Shown here one piece after another: positions 51,350 to 63,939 of a stretch of 64,000 bases of DNA. Positions within the stretch are counted from its first letter, which is position 1. Each line of letters opens with the position of its first letter. The stretch comes from Chaetorhynchus papuensis (lineage: Eukaryota; Chordata; Aves; Passeriformes; Rhipiduridae): assembly GCA_013396525.1 (NCBI GenBank), contig VWYX01000674.1, positions 372,001 through 436,000 of the forward strand, in the 5' to 3' direction. The position numbers and the translations under genes are program-made. The notes under the pieces were generated by a model. The model saw only the letters and a program-made list of their open reading frames with translations. It was not told where the DNA came from and made no database searches.

Positions 51350-51445
51350 ATCCAATTTGTCTCATACCAGTGTAAATTAGGATTAATTCCACTGAAGTCA
51401 ATGAGACAAATGTACAACCAGTGCAAGTGAAGAATCAGGTTTTAG
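51350..51445 (+). repeat. Ancient amniote interspersed repeat relic
   Basis: 'ccagtgtaaattaggattaattccactgaagtcaatgagac' followed by 'accagtgcaagtgaagaatcagg' is the signature of an old LINE- or SINE-derived family widespread in reptiles and birds ('ttacaccagtgtaaat...actgaagtcaatgg...'). It is diverged but clearly recognisable. Exact family naming needs a repeat library. Confidence 0.6.
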
Positions 51446-52034
51446 ATTTCAGCTTCAATCAAACAAAAAGATGAAGTTGCCTAATAAGAGTTTTCTTTCT
51501 TCATTTAAAATAGTAACCACTTCCTCTTGGTTTTTTTCCCCTTCAGTATGAATTTGTCTGTAGCATTTCTCCACTGCTAGAGCCTGGACATTTCAATGTG
51601 AAAAATAGCATCCCATTAAATAAAGATGGAAGAATGCATCAATGGTCTGGGAATTACAGGCAATGGTTTTATTAACTAATGTCCCCCAAGCAATCTCAAT
51701 TTTCTCATATTGAAATGAGATGGCAAGAGGATTAAGCTGTTGCTGTACTGAAAAAAAAATCTGCTCTAAATATATTCTAGAAATCACAAGGGATAAAATG
51801 CAACTGATGTCAGAATGACAAGAAATCCTAACAATACTAATAGGGCATCTGACCTGTAAAACAAATAATTTTCAGTGATGGAAAATACTAGGGCTGTTAA
51901 AAGAACTGTGCAATGCTGTTGTTCACTTAGTCTGTTGTAGCAACCTCAGAGAGCCTCATGAGGTCCATTATTAAAAGAAAGATTATTTAACCTTTCACCA
52001 ATCTTCTTGGACATGTGCTGTCTCCATCTACAGT

Positions 52035-52048
52035 CACACACACACACA
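52035..52048. repeat. Short (CA)n microsatellite
   Basis: Seven CA units lie in the upstream intergenic region. Confidence 0.75.
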
Positions 52049-55000
52049 TACCATGGCTAGTCAGGGAATGTTTGTCTTACTGGTAGCCCCGGTGCCATCT
52101 CCATCCACCTTCTCCCATGTTTTACTACTGCTAATTCTATCACCTCCACTACCACAGCTGCATACAAAACCAAAAGAAGGGATCAAGCCTATCTCCTGTC
52201 TTCCTGAAAGTTCCTCGGGGACTTAAACAGAGAACAGAAAGTTGGTGGGAGTAGATGACTAACCTTTCTTTCTCACTTGAGTGATGGTCTGCAAGTGTGC
52301 CTACAGGGTGACCCTAAGCCCTTCAATAATACAAAGCTTCTACCGACCAACCAAAGTTGTAAAGCAGTCTGATGGCATAGCTTAAATAAAAATGTAGGGC
52401 AGACAGATCTGCAAAGCTGGCTGGCATAGACAGCATGAGGTATAGCAGAGTCATGACTCCTGTTCTTTAAACTCTGTACAGGGCTGTCCACCATATGCTC
52501 ATGTGAGGTAATGAACTGACAGGCAAGGAAATTTTCAGGAGAGATGATGAGTCAAGGAAGGCAAATGTGGAATACAGGAGGTTGAATGCAGGCTTTGTCC
52601 CTTGGGCAGGGTTTTCAAGTGCTTGTCTCAGAGTTAAGTTTCATAGTGCTAAACCATTCAAGCACAAAATGCAGCACTGATATGAGTGCTGGCATCTGAA
52701 TAGGTCTTGCCATCTAAATGGATCCTGAGAGGCTGTGGACAAGAAAGCTTTGGGTTTGCTGGAATATAAACAGTGAGGTGATTTCTATGTCAAGAGTGAG
52801 GAAAGAAGCCCAAAGGATTATAGATTCAATAGGTGTAAGATCTCTTCAGTGGAAATAGTAGATAGTAGGATTTTTTCACCCTTAAAAGGAATAAATAATG
52901 CCAACCATCTGCTATAACTTCTTCAGGAAACTTGAGGACCACAGCCAAGAATTTCTCCCTGGCAATAGCGCAAAAGAGAGCGTGTGTGCAGGCACTGAAG
53001 CTTGTAAGGCCCTGCACGAGGAAACTACCTTGGTTTTCTCTAAGTCTGCATACTGCTAATCACATAAATCAAGATATTTCCTTCAGCTGAGGAGCACCGG
53101 CTCACTAACTCAAGATGCACTCTGGCAGTCCAGTTCACTCTGTAAATCTAAATGTAAGGACTTAGTAAACAGTAAAGTCTCTTGAAGTCAGTGATTTATT
53201 TTTTGCTTGGCCTTAACAAGCTGCTAATGCTATTCAGCATGGACAAATATCTCAAACCTACCTAAACTCCACTACAGCATTTATTATCTCAGACACTCCT
53301 TCCTGGCTGTTCTGAACCACTGCAGTGTGCTCTGCATTGTAAAATAACTTTCAAGCTGTTCTATTTTCACCTATGCTAGATTTTTCACCAGGACAACTTG
53401 CCTTATGTTAGCACACATTTGCCTGACCCTAAGTCAATTTCAAGTCCGCTCATTAAAATCTTTATTTCTGCTCACATACCCATCTCTTGTAATGCTCCCT
53501 CTTCCAGCTAGCCCAGACTGAGAAACCCTTCTATGAGCATGCTTCAGGGTGTCTTTATGTCTTAGGAAAGAAGACTTGGATTTTCTAGGCTTGTTGATAT
53601 TGAAGAAGAGGAAATGTGTGTTCATTTCTAGAAACCAAGCTCCTTCTGCAGCATAGGGGACAGAATGTGGTGGGGGTAAATAGCACTGCTAGGACACAGG
53701 GATGGAAACAAAATGGTCCTACCAAAAGCCAGGGGAAGCTGATAATCTTACCAGGCACTCTGTGGCAACCACTCTTACCCAAAGCTGGATGCTAAGAGGA
53801 GCATGTTTCTCATTAGCGTTTTTCTCTGGTAGTAAGAACTACATGGCCTTCACATAGAGATATCCCAGGAACATAAACTGGTGAGACACTTGAGGCAGAA
53901 ACCCAAGATGATGCAAAATGCACAGAGAAGCAGAAACTTTCTGCTGCAGCCACACACAACTGGTACAAACACAAGATTGGTTCCTCCAAAAGAAAAAGCA
54001 GGAAAAACTGTTTCCCTGTTCATTGTCACAAGTCTTTCCATCCTCAGTTATCCCATCCCTTTCTCGCTACTCTCTTTTCAAAATATCAACTGACTATACA
54101 CAAGGAAGGAAGGAAACAGCAGATCTGAAGTGTCCCAATATACCCTAAGATGACATCTGTAATGCAGCCATAGCCCCAAAAATTACAAAACCATTCCACA
54201 GTCAATGCAAAAATGAGTCCCAGGTGCATTTTTTGAGCAATAGATTGAATTCTTAGTAACAAATAGCAAAGTACGCAAAAGAGCAGAAAATAGGTTTAAA
54301 ACAGTAACAGTTTACGCAATGAAAAATGGATCCAAAAGAGAGTCTCTTTGGGCTGCAGCTGTGTTAAAAATTGGCGTGATAAGACAGAGTTATGGTCTCA
54401 TACAGAGTTGTGGGGAATTGCTGCCACGTATTGGAGAAATGTTGGCATCCTGCAGCTCAGCATAACAATCACTACACACCCATCTATTAGATATTGGTGT
54501 GACAGACAGCTGGGTATCAACAAGCCAAAGAGCAATGCAGCTTTTACCAGTGGAGCCGGCCACTCAGCTTACCATGCACACAGCAGAGCCATACACAGCA
54601 TCAAATGGCAACGTCAACATCAATTATTTACTAATTATTATCTATGCATTATTGTTAATAGGCCTTGCTTTGACATTTGCAGGGATTCTGCCTGCAAAGA
54701 GTGATGCAGTTCCCAGGGTGAAGTGCTTCTGGGCTCCATTCAGGATGAATATCCATTATCCTCTTGTCCTTTTTTAGTAGTAATGAGAGGTATTTACAGG
54801 AACAATAGGACGGACAGGAGACAATATCCTTCTTTAGGAGGCATTAGTCTGCTTTTCATGGTACAAAAAAGCCCCACAGGTTTAAGGGCAAGCATAAGAA
54901 GTCTGAGCCAGATGGTATTCCAGAGGTAGCTCAGCATCACAGTATTTGCACTGTGCCTAGAGCCAGACTTAAGATGTTTTTGGTAGATGAGGCTGGTAAC

Positions 55001-58000
55001 ATTAATCACCCTTCAGATGTCTGCTGTATTCATAGCTCATTGACAGAGACCTTGGGCCTGTGCTAAGATACGGTGAGCAAGTTATCCACTTCTAGCAACC
55101 TCCAAAGCTTGGGATAAGATTTTTTAATCTCAGGCTTGAGAGCTCCCAGTATAGACAATCTTAAGAAGGTAGAAATATCCTTGCTGTCAGTACACTCTAT
55201 TACTTTATTACTAGCTAGATTCATATGCATTTCAAATGAAATGTGAAATCTCATAGCTAAAAATAGAACAAAATTCTTGTATTTCTAGTTGAAATAGCTG
55301 ATAATTTGGTCTTGTTGCATCCTAGTAAGATATCACCAGACCTGCAATTAAAACAGTGTAAATGAAGTAGGTCTAATAACTGTCTTTTCATGCAGCCATT
55401 CTTACAGAAGGAAATTAAGACAAACACAGCATGTTACAGCACTTTTTTCAGACCACTAGGCCATCCTAATCTAATTTATGCTGGTAACCTTTAATTTTAA
55501 CTAGGTCAGTTCACTCTCTGAAACCATGGAAAAAAGTAACCTGACAACACAAAATTATGAAGTATTGGAAACAGTACAAATCTGTAATTGTATGTAAGAG
55601 AAGAGCATTGTTCAAATAAAGGTAGCCAAATTGTGTGAAGCTGCCACAGGAAAAAGAAACTCATTCTAGAAAGAAAAAGGGAATTACTTGCACTGGGTGA
55701 GATCCAGCAAGCTATTGAACACAGCAGGGGATCTTTGTCTTGGTTTCAGCGGGCTTTGGCTTGGAGCCATTGTTTCTCACAGTTCAGAGAATCAATTTGG
55801 TTCTTTGACTCCTGAGAGTGAATTGAACGAGTAATACTTATTTTGATAATCTGGAAACCCTGCTTGACTGACTCGAGGATGTTTAGAACAACTGTGTGCA
55901 GCCCACCACTGCTGCTGGCTGTGTTGATCTTTACTGAGTTGGGATCCCCAAGAACTCTTCACTCCTTCTGCTGCCCCCTGCTCTCTGAGATGTGTGGAAG
56001 GGTAAGGTACCTGATGCTGCTTCTTCCAGAGATTCTCTGGAGCTAATACTTATTTCAATATTCCTAAATTTCAGATTTTAATTAAATCAAATGTCAGTGG
56101 AATCATATTATTTTCGGCTGGTTAGATTTTAATGATGTTTTAAACTGATCCTTCACTTTAATGAAATAATTATATAATGCCGGGATGTGTGGTACTATTC
56201 ATCTGAATTAATAACATGATCATTTTTTGTGCTGTCATTTGTTGCCAAGGAGGAAGAATATCAAGCAGCTTTCTCAGTCTGCAGATAAATGAGGCAAAAA
56301 TCTCCCTGTTTGTGTTTACTGATATGCACTCTCCCTTACAGATCATGTCTTACCTACTGTGACTATTCTCCTTCACACATCTTACAGCCAAAACTCATGG
56401 AGTCTGTTTTGTTTCTGGCTGAGGAAGCCAAGTTAGCATTGTGAGGGCAGATGACCATTGCCTGACTGCATGAAGCAATGCAAGCAGAGTTTAGAAAGCT
56501 TACTCAGTTAAAAGGAATGAAGCATTAAAGCTTTCTGTTGCAGGCAGTCAACAAAAATGAATTTCAAGAAGCCTTGTGAATTAGGCGAGTTGGTTAGGAT
56601 AAAAAGCTGTTTAAAGGAAGTGGGCATTTCATGCTGAGATGAAAGGACAGGTCAACAGGTAAAGAAGAGGAAATGGCAGCAGTGTTTTACCTGGTGGCAT
56701 TTTTTCAAGGGCCCCTGTACTTCATTTAGGCTTTCATCCTTCTTTTTGTGTAGTTATCCTGTATGCAGCAAAGTAATTAGAAAGATGTTTGGTGCTCTGG
56801 TGAGGCTTTGTAAGGTGTTCAGCTCCTGCAACAGTACTGTCTCTGTGAGGGGGACACACTCTCCAGAGAAATTATGTAGAAACCACATGAGGGGCACTCC
56901 AGGGAAAATTTCCCCCTGTCCTGGCAGCCACACACAGTATGTGTCACACTTTCTAGATTTTCATTTCTAACAAGGAAACAGAGTCATCAAAAAATAGACA
57001 GTTTTGCAGGCTGGGTACACACGGAAAGCACTGTTGCCTCGTTTCACCTGAATGTGATTAGCCACTCCATATGGGTGTCACAGGGATGTTCCTGAAGGAT
57101 CAGATTTCTACCAGACACCAAGCAGAAGTATTCTCAGTCTAGTCTTATCACAACACTGTATACAAAGATTGCTTTCCAGAGCAAAGCAGAAAAAATTGCC
57201 TTCTCTAGTGTGCTTGGTCTCACAACTGATTATCACTCCATCAGTGCTGATACCAAGAAATTCTCTCTACTCCCTCTCGAGGTCACGCCTTCCTCACCCT
57301 TTGTTCTCCATCACACTCACTTGCAGCCAGTCATCCTCAGCCCTAGGCAGCTTTGGTTATGCTGGAATATGCTTTTAGCCCATATTCTCCCGGTCCCTGC
57401 TGTTTTTACTGCACAAAGGGACTTGTTTGGCCTGAAAGAGTAACAATTTGGCCTCTGGATCTAAGGTCTCCATTGCCACCTCCACACACAGCACCCCACA
57501 TTAGCCCCAAAGGAGGCAAATGAAGCTGCAGCTCCTACACCTTAAACATCATCAGACCCACAGGCAGGCCTTATGGGTCTCCAGGGTGCATTACCCACCC
57601 AAATGAAGGGGCTCTCAAGACAACTCACTGTCAGGTTTGGCACGGCTTCACACATCAACCAGAAGGCATTTATCTGTTTATATGCCATGGTTTATCAATA
57701 TGTATGGGCTACAACCATTAACCTAAAAGGGATCTCCTGAGTCATCAAACCCAGTTTCTTACAGTTTCAAGAATCCCACTCAGTTCAACCATAAATTTAC
57801 CAAAAGACATTCTTAATCAAATTATGTTGAAAAACAGAGAAGAAATTGTTATTTTAAAACCCTATATAAACACATCACTCGATGTTTTTCTGTTAGGAAA
57901 GTCACCTCAACTCTTAATTATCTTTCAAAACAAATACCCTGTAACTTTTTTGCCATTTTACCAGCCTGTGTTTCAGCCAAGGTGGGGATTAATTGGCTGT

Positions 58001-59419
58001 AGTCCACAGTCCAGAATATACCTGTGTTAACACTACCCAGTATGTTACAGCAGTTACATGTTACCTTGCTTCAGATAACTGAGAGGAGGTGTCTTTCTAG
58101 GGTTCTTCATCCACATCCAGCATTTTCAGGGTTTCTTTCAGGATTTCTTTCAGAATTCACTGAAAGAATTCCTTATTATCATGCCTGCTTTCAACCTGAG
58201 CCACCATCACTGCATTATCAGTTTTTATTTGTAGGAAGTTGAAACATTTTCCATTCTCTGGAAATGTTTGAGGTCTTGCATTGAGATTTCCCACAGTCTG
58301 TTAAGTATTTTTTTCCTAAAATCTTCACCCAGTAGTCTGAAATGTAGGTAAGATAAAATGGAAACTTTCTCAAGAGGCTTTTTTTCATTCTGGTAAATTC
58401 CAGCTTCCCTTTTTTAATAACACATCACAATGTTTTTTGCAATATTGGCAAAGGTCCTGTGATAAGATGTGAGCCCTGTGTGTATATGCTGTAAGTATCT
58501 GGGGAGTTGGCCCAGTTTGTGCCTTTTTGCATTTTTTTCTAGAAAATGGTAGAAAGTCTCTCTTTATTGATCATGTATGATATGCAACTTTTACTGTCCC
58601 AACTCTCACATTTCTGATCTCATTTACAGAAGAACACCATTAATTTTTTTCACCATTTGTTAATATATCTATTCCTACTCGCAGCTGTAGCATGTGCTAG
58701 GATATAGGTAGAAAGAAAGCGTTTTTGTTCTGCTGTGCAGCTGTTGGCAATGTCCCCTTAAGCACCATTCTTGTATTTTTAGAAGCATATCCAAGTGTTG
58801 AGCTTGGAAGGAAGAACCAAAAGCTTTTCTGGATGCTGGAAAGAAGCACAGACTCAAGTGAAGTGTCAAAGCATGGGTGAATCAGGATATGGCAGAGAGA
58901 AATGGAGGAACTTGCAAAAATTTCCTAAGAGGATGGAGAAAAGTGGATGAGCAATGGAGCAGGAGGAGGCCATGTTCCAGAAAGCCAAGAGCAACCTTTG
59001 TAAGTGTATTTTGAATTTACTTATTTTGTGGCTCCATGTGCATATAACCATCAAACTCTTGAGGTAGAGGAAAATAATTGCCAAGAATACTCATTATCTT
59101 TATTTCAGCTTCTTACTTGACAATCATTTACTGTCTGCTTCTCAGTTGTTCTCTCTCCCACGTTATTCCAGCAATGGTATGAAAGGAAGAGCACAATGAG
59201 CCTAAGCCATTTTTATGAACTGACTTGTTCAGTCATTTTCCTTTGGCTAACCAACAAGAAATAGATATATGCTTGCAAATCCATCTGGTAAGAATCTGCA
59301 ACTGAACTGCATGACACCTGGGTGGGAAGCTTGGAGGCTTAATAAAGTACTTTGCAGTTACATACATTTCAAGAAGTGAAAGAAGTCTCTAAAACTGAAG
59401 CCTATTATTTCTCTTTCAG

Positions 59420-59438
59420 TTCCTGATGACCAGAAGTG
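59420..59438 (+). other. Candidate 19-nt microexon
   Basis: The acceptor TTATTTCTCTTTCAG is followed after only 19 nt (TTCCTGATGACCAGAAGTG) by the consensus donor GTGAGTA. Both splice sites look strong. No flanking exon of a plus-strand gene is recognised, so it may be a chance pairing or an exon of an unannotated non-coding RNA. Confidence 0.2.
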
Positions 59439-62221
59439 GTGAGTACCTACACAGATAATCCAGACATCTTTCTGACATGCTTTTGACTGAGCAGCATTTT
59501 TGTTAATTCAGCAAGTTTATGCCCTTAGATTTGGGGAAATGAGAAAGAGAGGAAAAAAGCATGACTTTAATGGTTCAGTAAGAACCAGTGATAGAACTGG
59601 TCTGACACATTTCAGTCCTTAGCTGAGCATTATGAAGTTCCACTCACTTCAATTTGTATTCTGGATTAGCCCAAAATGGCCTCTCAATGGGGGCTTTCCC
59701 CCTTTTAAAGGCTGCAATATTCTTTTTCCTCCTAATGCCCTACATCTGGTTGCATGAAGAGAGGAATTCATCATGTGGACCAGTGGATGCCATTTCTCAC
59801 ATGGTGTAAAAAAATTAATGGTTTGAAGGTGCTAGAGAGCTTGGCCCCTGCCTGATTAATTTTTTGAGTCACCCCACAAATTAGTTCTTAAGAAATGAAA
59901 TGCCATTGTCCATCATCCCTGGGAGATAATCCGTAGCTGATCTGGACAGAGGAGCCAAGGAGAAAGATTGAGAGTCATCTGTCCATATCAAAATCATATC
60001 TTAACAACTTTTTTGTGTTTGAATTCATTGAAATTTCAACTATAATTCATCCGAGACACCTCCAAGATACTTTTGTCTCCTATTGTTGTTGGAGGAGATG
60101 ATTAATGAATCTCAGCTTGTTATGTAAAAGTGAATAGAGCATTTGTTTCCTGATTTATGTAAGGAGCAAGGGAACTATCATAACTTGCCACAAACCGTAT
60201 GGTTCTCAAGTGCATTTCTATCTCGTACATTTTTCACTTTTAATGAAGTCCAGATCAACTGTTTGTCTGTCAAATGTTCTTGCTCACTTGATACAGGCCT
60301 ACAGTTCTAGTGCAATTTCCTTTTTTAAGCAGATTCAAAATACCCAGTCACTCTTTCCCCTTGCAGATAAATAGGTTGTTTGTTTCTGGTTCTCTTAGTA
60401 TTGTCACATTAATCTAAGTGTGTAAGTAAGACTCCAAAACTCCTGTGCATTTCATGGCTCCAAGTTCTAGCCAGGTTGCTATCAAGTTTGTTAGCTGCCT
60501 CAGCTTAAGCAAGACCTTACTTTCTGTCTCTGTCCCATTTTCCACATTATTTTGAAGGACTTTTCCCTAAGTGCTTGTGATGCTTATTCCAGGATTACTT
60601 TATATTTCAAGCAATCCTCCTGACTGTGACTAATTTTGTCACAGTAGAAGCATTTATCTCAATTTCTTCTTTCTGTTTTTTCTGAGTGCCAGCTTCCTGG
60701 TTTTAACCAATTTTAACACTTCTTTCCAGCCACCTCAAGCACCATAAAACAAACGAGAATCCCTCTTTTCCACCCAGCTTGGCACAGCCCTGTGCTTACA
60801 CCATTGGCTGTAATGGGGTCCCACACTCCTTACTTTTACAGGAGTTTCCTCTTCTCCTGCCAGTGCAAATACTGTGATGAATAACCCAGGCTTCTAAAAC
60901 CAAACTTGTCCCGACTCCCACACTGAGCTCTACAGCCTGTGTCCAGCTACAGTTGCCTGTTAAACCACATGCAATCCCTCTGTCACTCCCTAGGCCGATA
61001 TACCTCAGGCTGGCCTGAAACTGCTCCACTCATCCCTGTACAGAAAAGAGCCAGCCCACAGTGTCCCACCATAAGATGTACTGCTAAAGGCACAGTCAAA
61101 CACTCAGACAGGTCCCCTCAGAGGCCAAACCCCCCGGGCATCTCTCCCTGACCACACACTTGGCACTGTTGGACACATGTGCTGCTGCTCAACCAAGCCT
61201 TGCAAGCAGCATGCCCTGAACCTGAGCCGGCTCCTCATGGATCAGGAAAAAATGTGCTGCTGATGCTCAAATCCAGCTGAGCATTCATTAACTGGTCCGG
61301 TCTGAGATGCCCCACATACACTACGTACATATGGATACCTGAAGGGTGCAGGGCTGCTCACACACCCCGTTGCTGCCAGGGGGTCACTTCTCTCTGTTCT
61401 AGCACACTGAAGTCGCTCAGCATAGCAGCAACGTAACCAACCTATCCCACCTCTGATGTTCAGAGTGAACAGATGCTAATAGGCAAGCATTTTCAAAGCA
61501 TGAAAAGGAAGTGGCTTTGATTTTCTAATCAAGCATCGATTGCCTAATGTCACTGACATTGAACGCAAGGGTGTTTTTTCAGCCTTGGAGTGTTCTTTCT
61601 TTTTTCAAGCAGTCAGCTCTGGTCAAAAGATGAACAAACAAATAATGACAAGTTTTTACCAGGAACAAAAGAAAAGACCACATCATGCATAGTCTGCTAA
61701 AAACTACTTTATTTTTTCCTCTATGAGTGAGAATTCTACTTGAAAAATATTTCAGAATTTGTGCCTGTATGAATTAGAATTAACTTATTTACCCAGAGAG
61801 CCCTTTCCACACAGGGTCAAATAACTAACAACATAATTTGTCTTTTCTTTGATCAAAGTTTAATCAAACAGTAACCATGGGGATGTGAGGATGTAAAGGC
61901 AGAAAAATCAAGCACCATGAATAATGCCTCTTAATAGAGGTTCAGCAACCATAAAAAAATAAATAGACTGTCGCTGTTTCTAGGTTCCTTGATCCAAACA
62001 GAAGAAAACACAAGATTTTACTTGCTTTGCTAAAGTCACAAGATTGCATCTAGAAGAACATCTGGACATGTGATGTTATATAGGAATTATTATTTTTGCC
62101 TAATTGCTATGCTCTTCTGGAAGCGTGAAAGGTGATTCCCGTTTTTTATTTCCTGCCCCATGTCTGTCAAAAATAAATACAATCCTGTATTAGACATAGA
62201 GAGGTTTGAGTTACACACTCA

Positions 62222-62292
62222 AAGGCCAAATCCTGCAGTCCTTATTCAAAGGAAAATATTCCCTTAATGCACTGGGAGATGAATCTAATAAG
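62222..62292 (+). repeat. Ancient amniote interspersed repeat relic
   Basis: 'aggccaaatcctgcagtccttattcaaagg' is a hallmark phrase of an old amniote repeat family ('ggccaaatcctgcagtccttactcagg'). The following 'actgggagatgaat' fits a degraded continuation. Confidence 0.5.
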
Positions 62293-62616
62293 CTGATCTC
62301 ACTTTTGCCACACGGGCACATGTAGAAACACAGAAATCCTCAAGCTTTGTCCTGAACACTGAACTGCAGACTCAGCAAACAAACAGCACATAATTATTTG
62401 CTCAATTACTCTCGGAGCACAACATCCCATTACCCTTGAGCTGGCAGGGGAAGGACGGTGCTCAGTTCTGATTTTTTTAAATACCTTTTTCCATAGTTTT
62501 ATAATATTGCTGAATCTTGGCAGATCACCATGGGACAGCAAATATTGCCTTCCCACTTCAACACATTTTAAAAGTTTAAATCTTAGCATGGACAAAAGAA
62601 TGTATGTTTCCCAGGT

Positions 62617-62634
62617 AAAAAAAAAAAAAAAAAA
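62617..62634. repeat. Poly-A run (18 bases)
   Basis: An A run is followed by 'cacaaacaaaaaaaac', leading directly into the first copy of the duplicated 74-bp unit. A shorter A-rich tract (about 62722-62743) precedes the second copy. Confidence 0.8.
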
Positions 62635-62650
62635 CACAAACAAAAAAAAC

Positions 62651-62817
62651 CCCTGTGAACCACAATGTCCTGGAAATTTTCCAAACCTACTCGGTCTGAG
62701 CCAAGTATCTGGTGTGGAAAATTAAAAAAAAAAGAAAAAAAAACCCTGTAAACCACAATGTCCTGGAAATTTTCCAAACCTACTCGGTCTGAGCCAAGTA
62801 TCTGGTGTGGAAAATTA
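62651..62817. repeat. Near-identical tandem duplication (74-bp unit, 93-bp spacing)
   Basis: The unit from CCCTGTGAACCACAATG to GGTGTGGAAAATTA occurs at 62651-62724 and again at 62744-62817. The only difference I see is one base (CCCTGTG versus CCCTGTA). The copies are separated by an A-rich spacer that resembles the A-rich sequence before the first copy, so the duplicated block probably included that A-tract. The near identity points to a recent event or an assembly artefact. Confidence 0.92.
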
Positions 62818-63918
62818 CAGTCCAAATGGTTAAGAATTGCTAGAAGCAATTGAAAACAGCTTTTCCCAAAGGAAAATTGTTGGGCAACCTTACTGATAAG
62901 CCACCTTACAAGTTCTGCATGAAATAATAATAAAAAAAGGAATACCAAGTAAATAATGCTTTTGTTTTCATTGGTCCTCTCTCCTCCTGAGATAATGAGT
63001 GTTAACTGTTTAATGGCTTGCTACAGCTGCTCAAGTAATAAATCAGAACTGATGGCTTTCCCTTAGAGCCAGTTGTGAGATTTCATTGTCCACATAGATG
63101 CACCCACCCTCTCTCACTTCACCCTCCTCCAGCACAGCAGAGGGGACGCCGTGCACCTCAGTCTCATTAGTAGCCACATCCTGACAGCAATTTATACTCC
63201 GGCTTTTTGAGGCAGGGGGGGAGGATAAGAGAGTCAGGCAATTCAGTTTAATTGCAGTAGGCACGCAGAGGAGCTGCACCCTCCTGCCCCAGCTCGTCCT
63301 GCCCCGCTCCAGAGAGGGGCTGCTGCCCTGCGCCGGTCTGACACGCGTCACCCCCGGCCAGCTCTTTGCCTCTTATTCTGCTATTTATTAACTGATGCCT
63401 GCAGATAATTCCAATGGACCCTGGCCTCATTATGAGGAGGCAGACTCTCAGTTCAGTAATGTCCCAGGATAAAAGGAAACAAGGAAAGAAGAGGAGAAAG
63501 TAATTTATGTACTTCAGGAACTGCGGCAAGGCTTGAGAAAGATGAGCTGCTTTCTCAGCTCCTACAAAAGGCATCCATGGGCAGGAGGATGACTGGCCGT
63601 AGTCAAGATGTGCCTTAGCCTGCCTTGGTTCATGCCTTTGTGGTAGCAAGCCCATAGTTTTCATTGTTTCCTTCCAAGCTAGGCACTGTCTCTTGTGCTT
63701 GGCCATCCCACTGCTCCAAAAAGATGGTTTAGCACAATGGTGACACCCTCAATTATAAAGAAATGGGATTATTATTGATTTCAAAGTCATGATTTTATTT
63801 TTGCCTGATCTTTCTCTTGTTCACCCTATAAGCCTTGAGCCCAGCTTCCCCCAGGCAGCTGCCCAGAGGGTCAGAATGCAGAAAGCCATCACCTTCTACT
63901 GCTACAATGGCCTCGCTC

Positions 63919-63939
63919 AGAGAAAGAGAGAAAGAGAGA
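63919..63939. repeat. GA-rich simple repeat at a gap edge
   Basis: The sequence AGAGAAAGAGAGAAAGAGAGA runs directly into undetermined bases. The repeat probably caused the assembly break. Confidence 0.85.

Larger units (their letters stand above)
45773..63939. other. Upstream intergenic region
   Basis: About 18 kb of mostly AT-rich sequence lies 5' of VOPP1. I find no convincing protein-coding exon. Open frames are short, overlap on both strands, and lack both family signatures and paired splice sites, apart from the microexon-like site at 59420. The recognisable contents are the repeat relics, microsatellites and duplication listed separately. The stretches 45773-51349, 52049-59419 and 59439-62221 show nothing I can name. 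Confidence 0.75.

Noticed and set aside
62583..62948. 121-codon minus-strand frame with an internally repeated peptide
   Set aside because: The repeated peptide is only the translation of the 74-bp duplication plus the A-rich tracts. There is no sign of coding function.
63248..63706. 152-codon minus-strand open frame near the gap
   Set aside because: It spans GC-richer sequence without a family signature or splice support, so it is treated as a chance frame.
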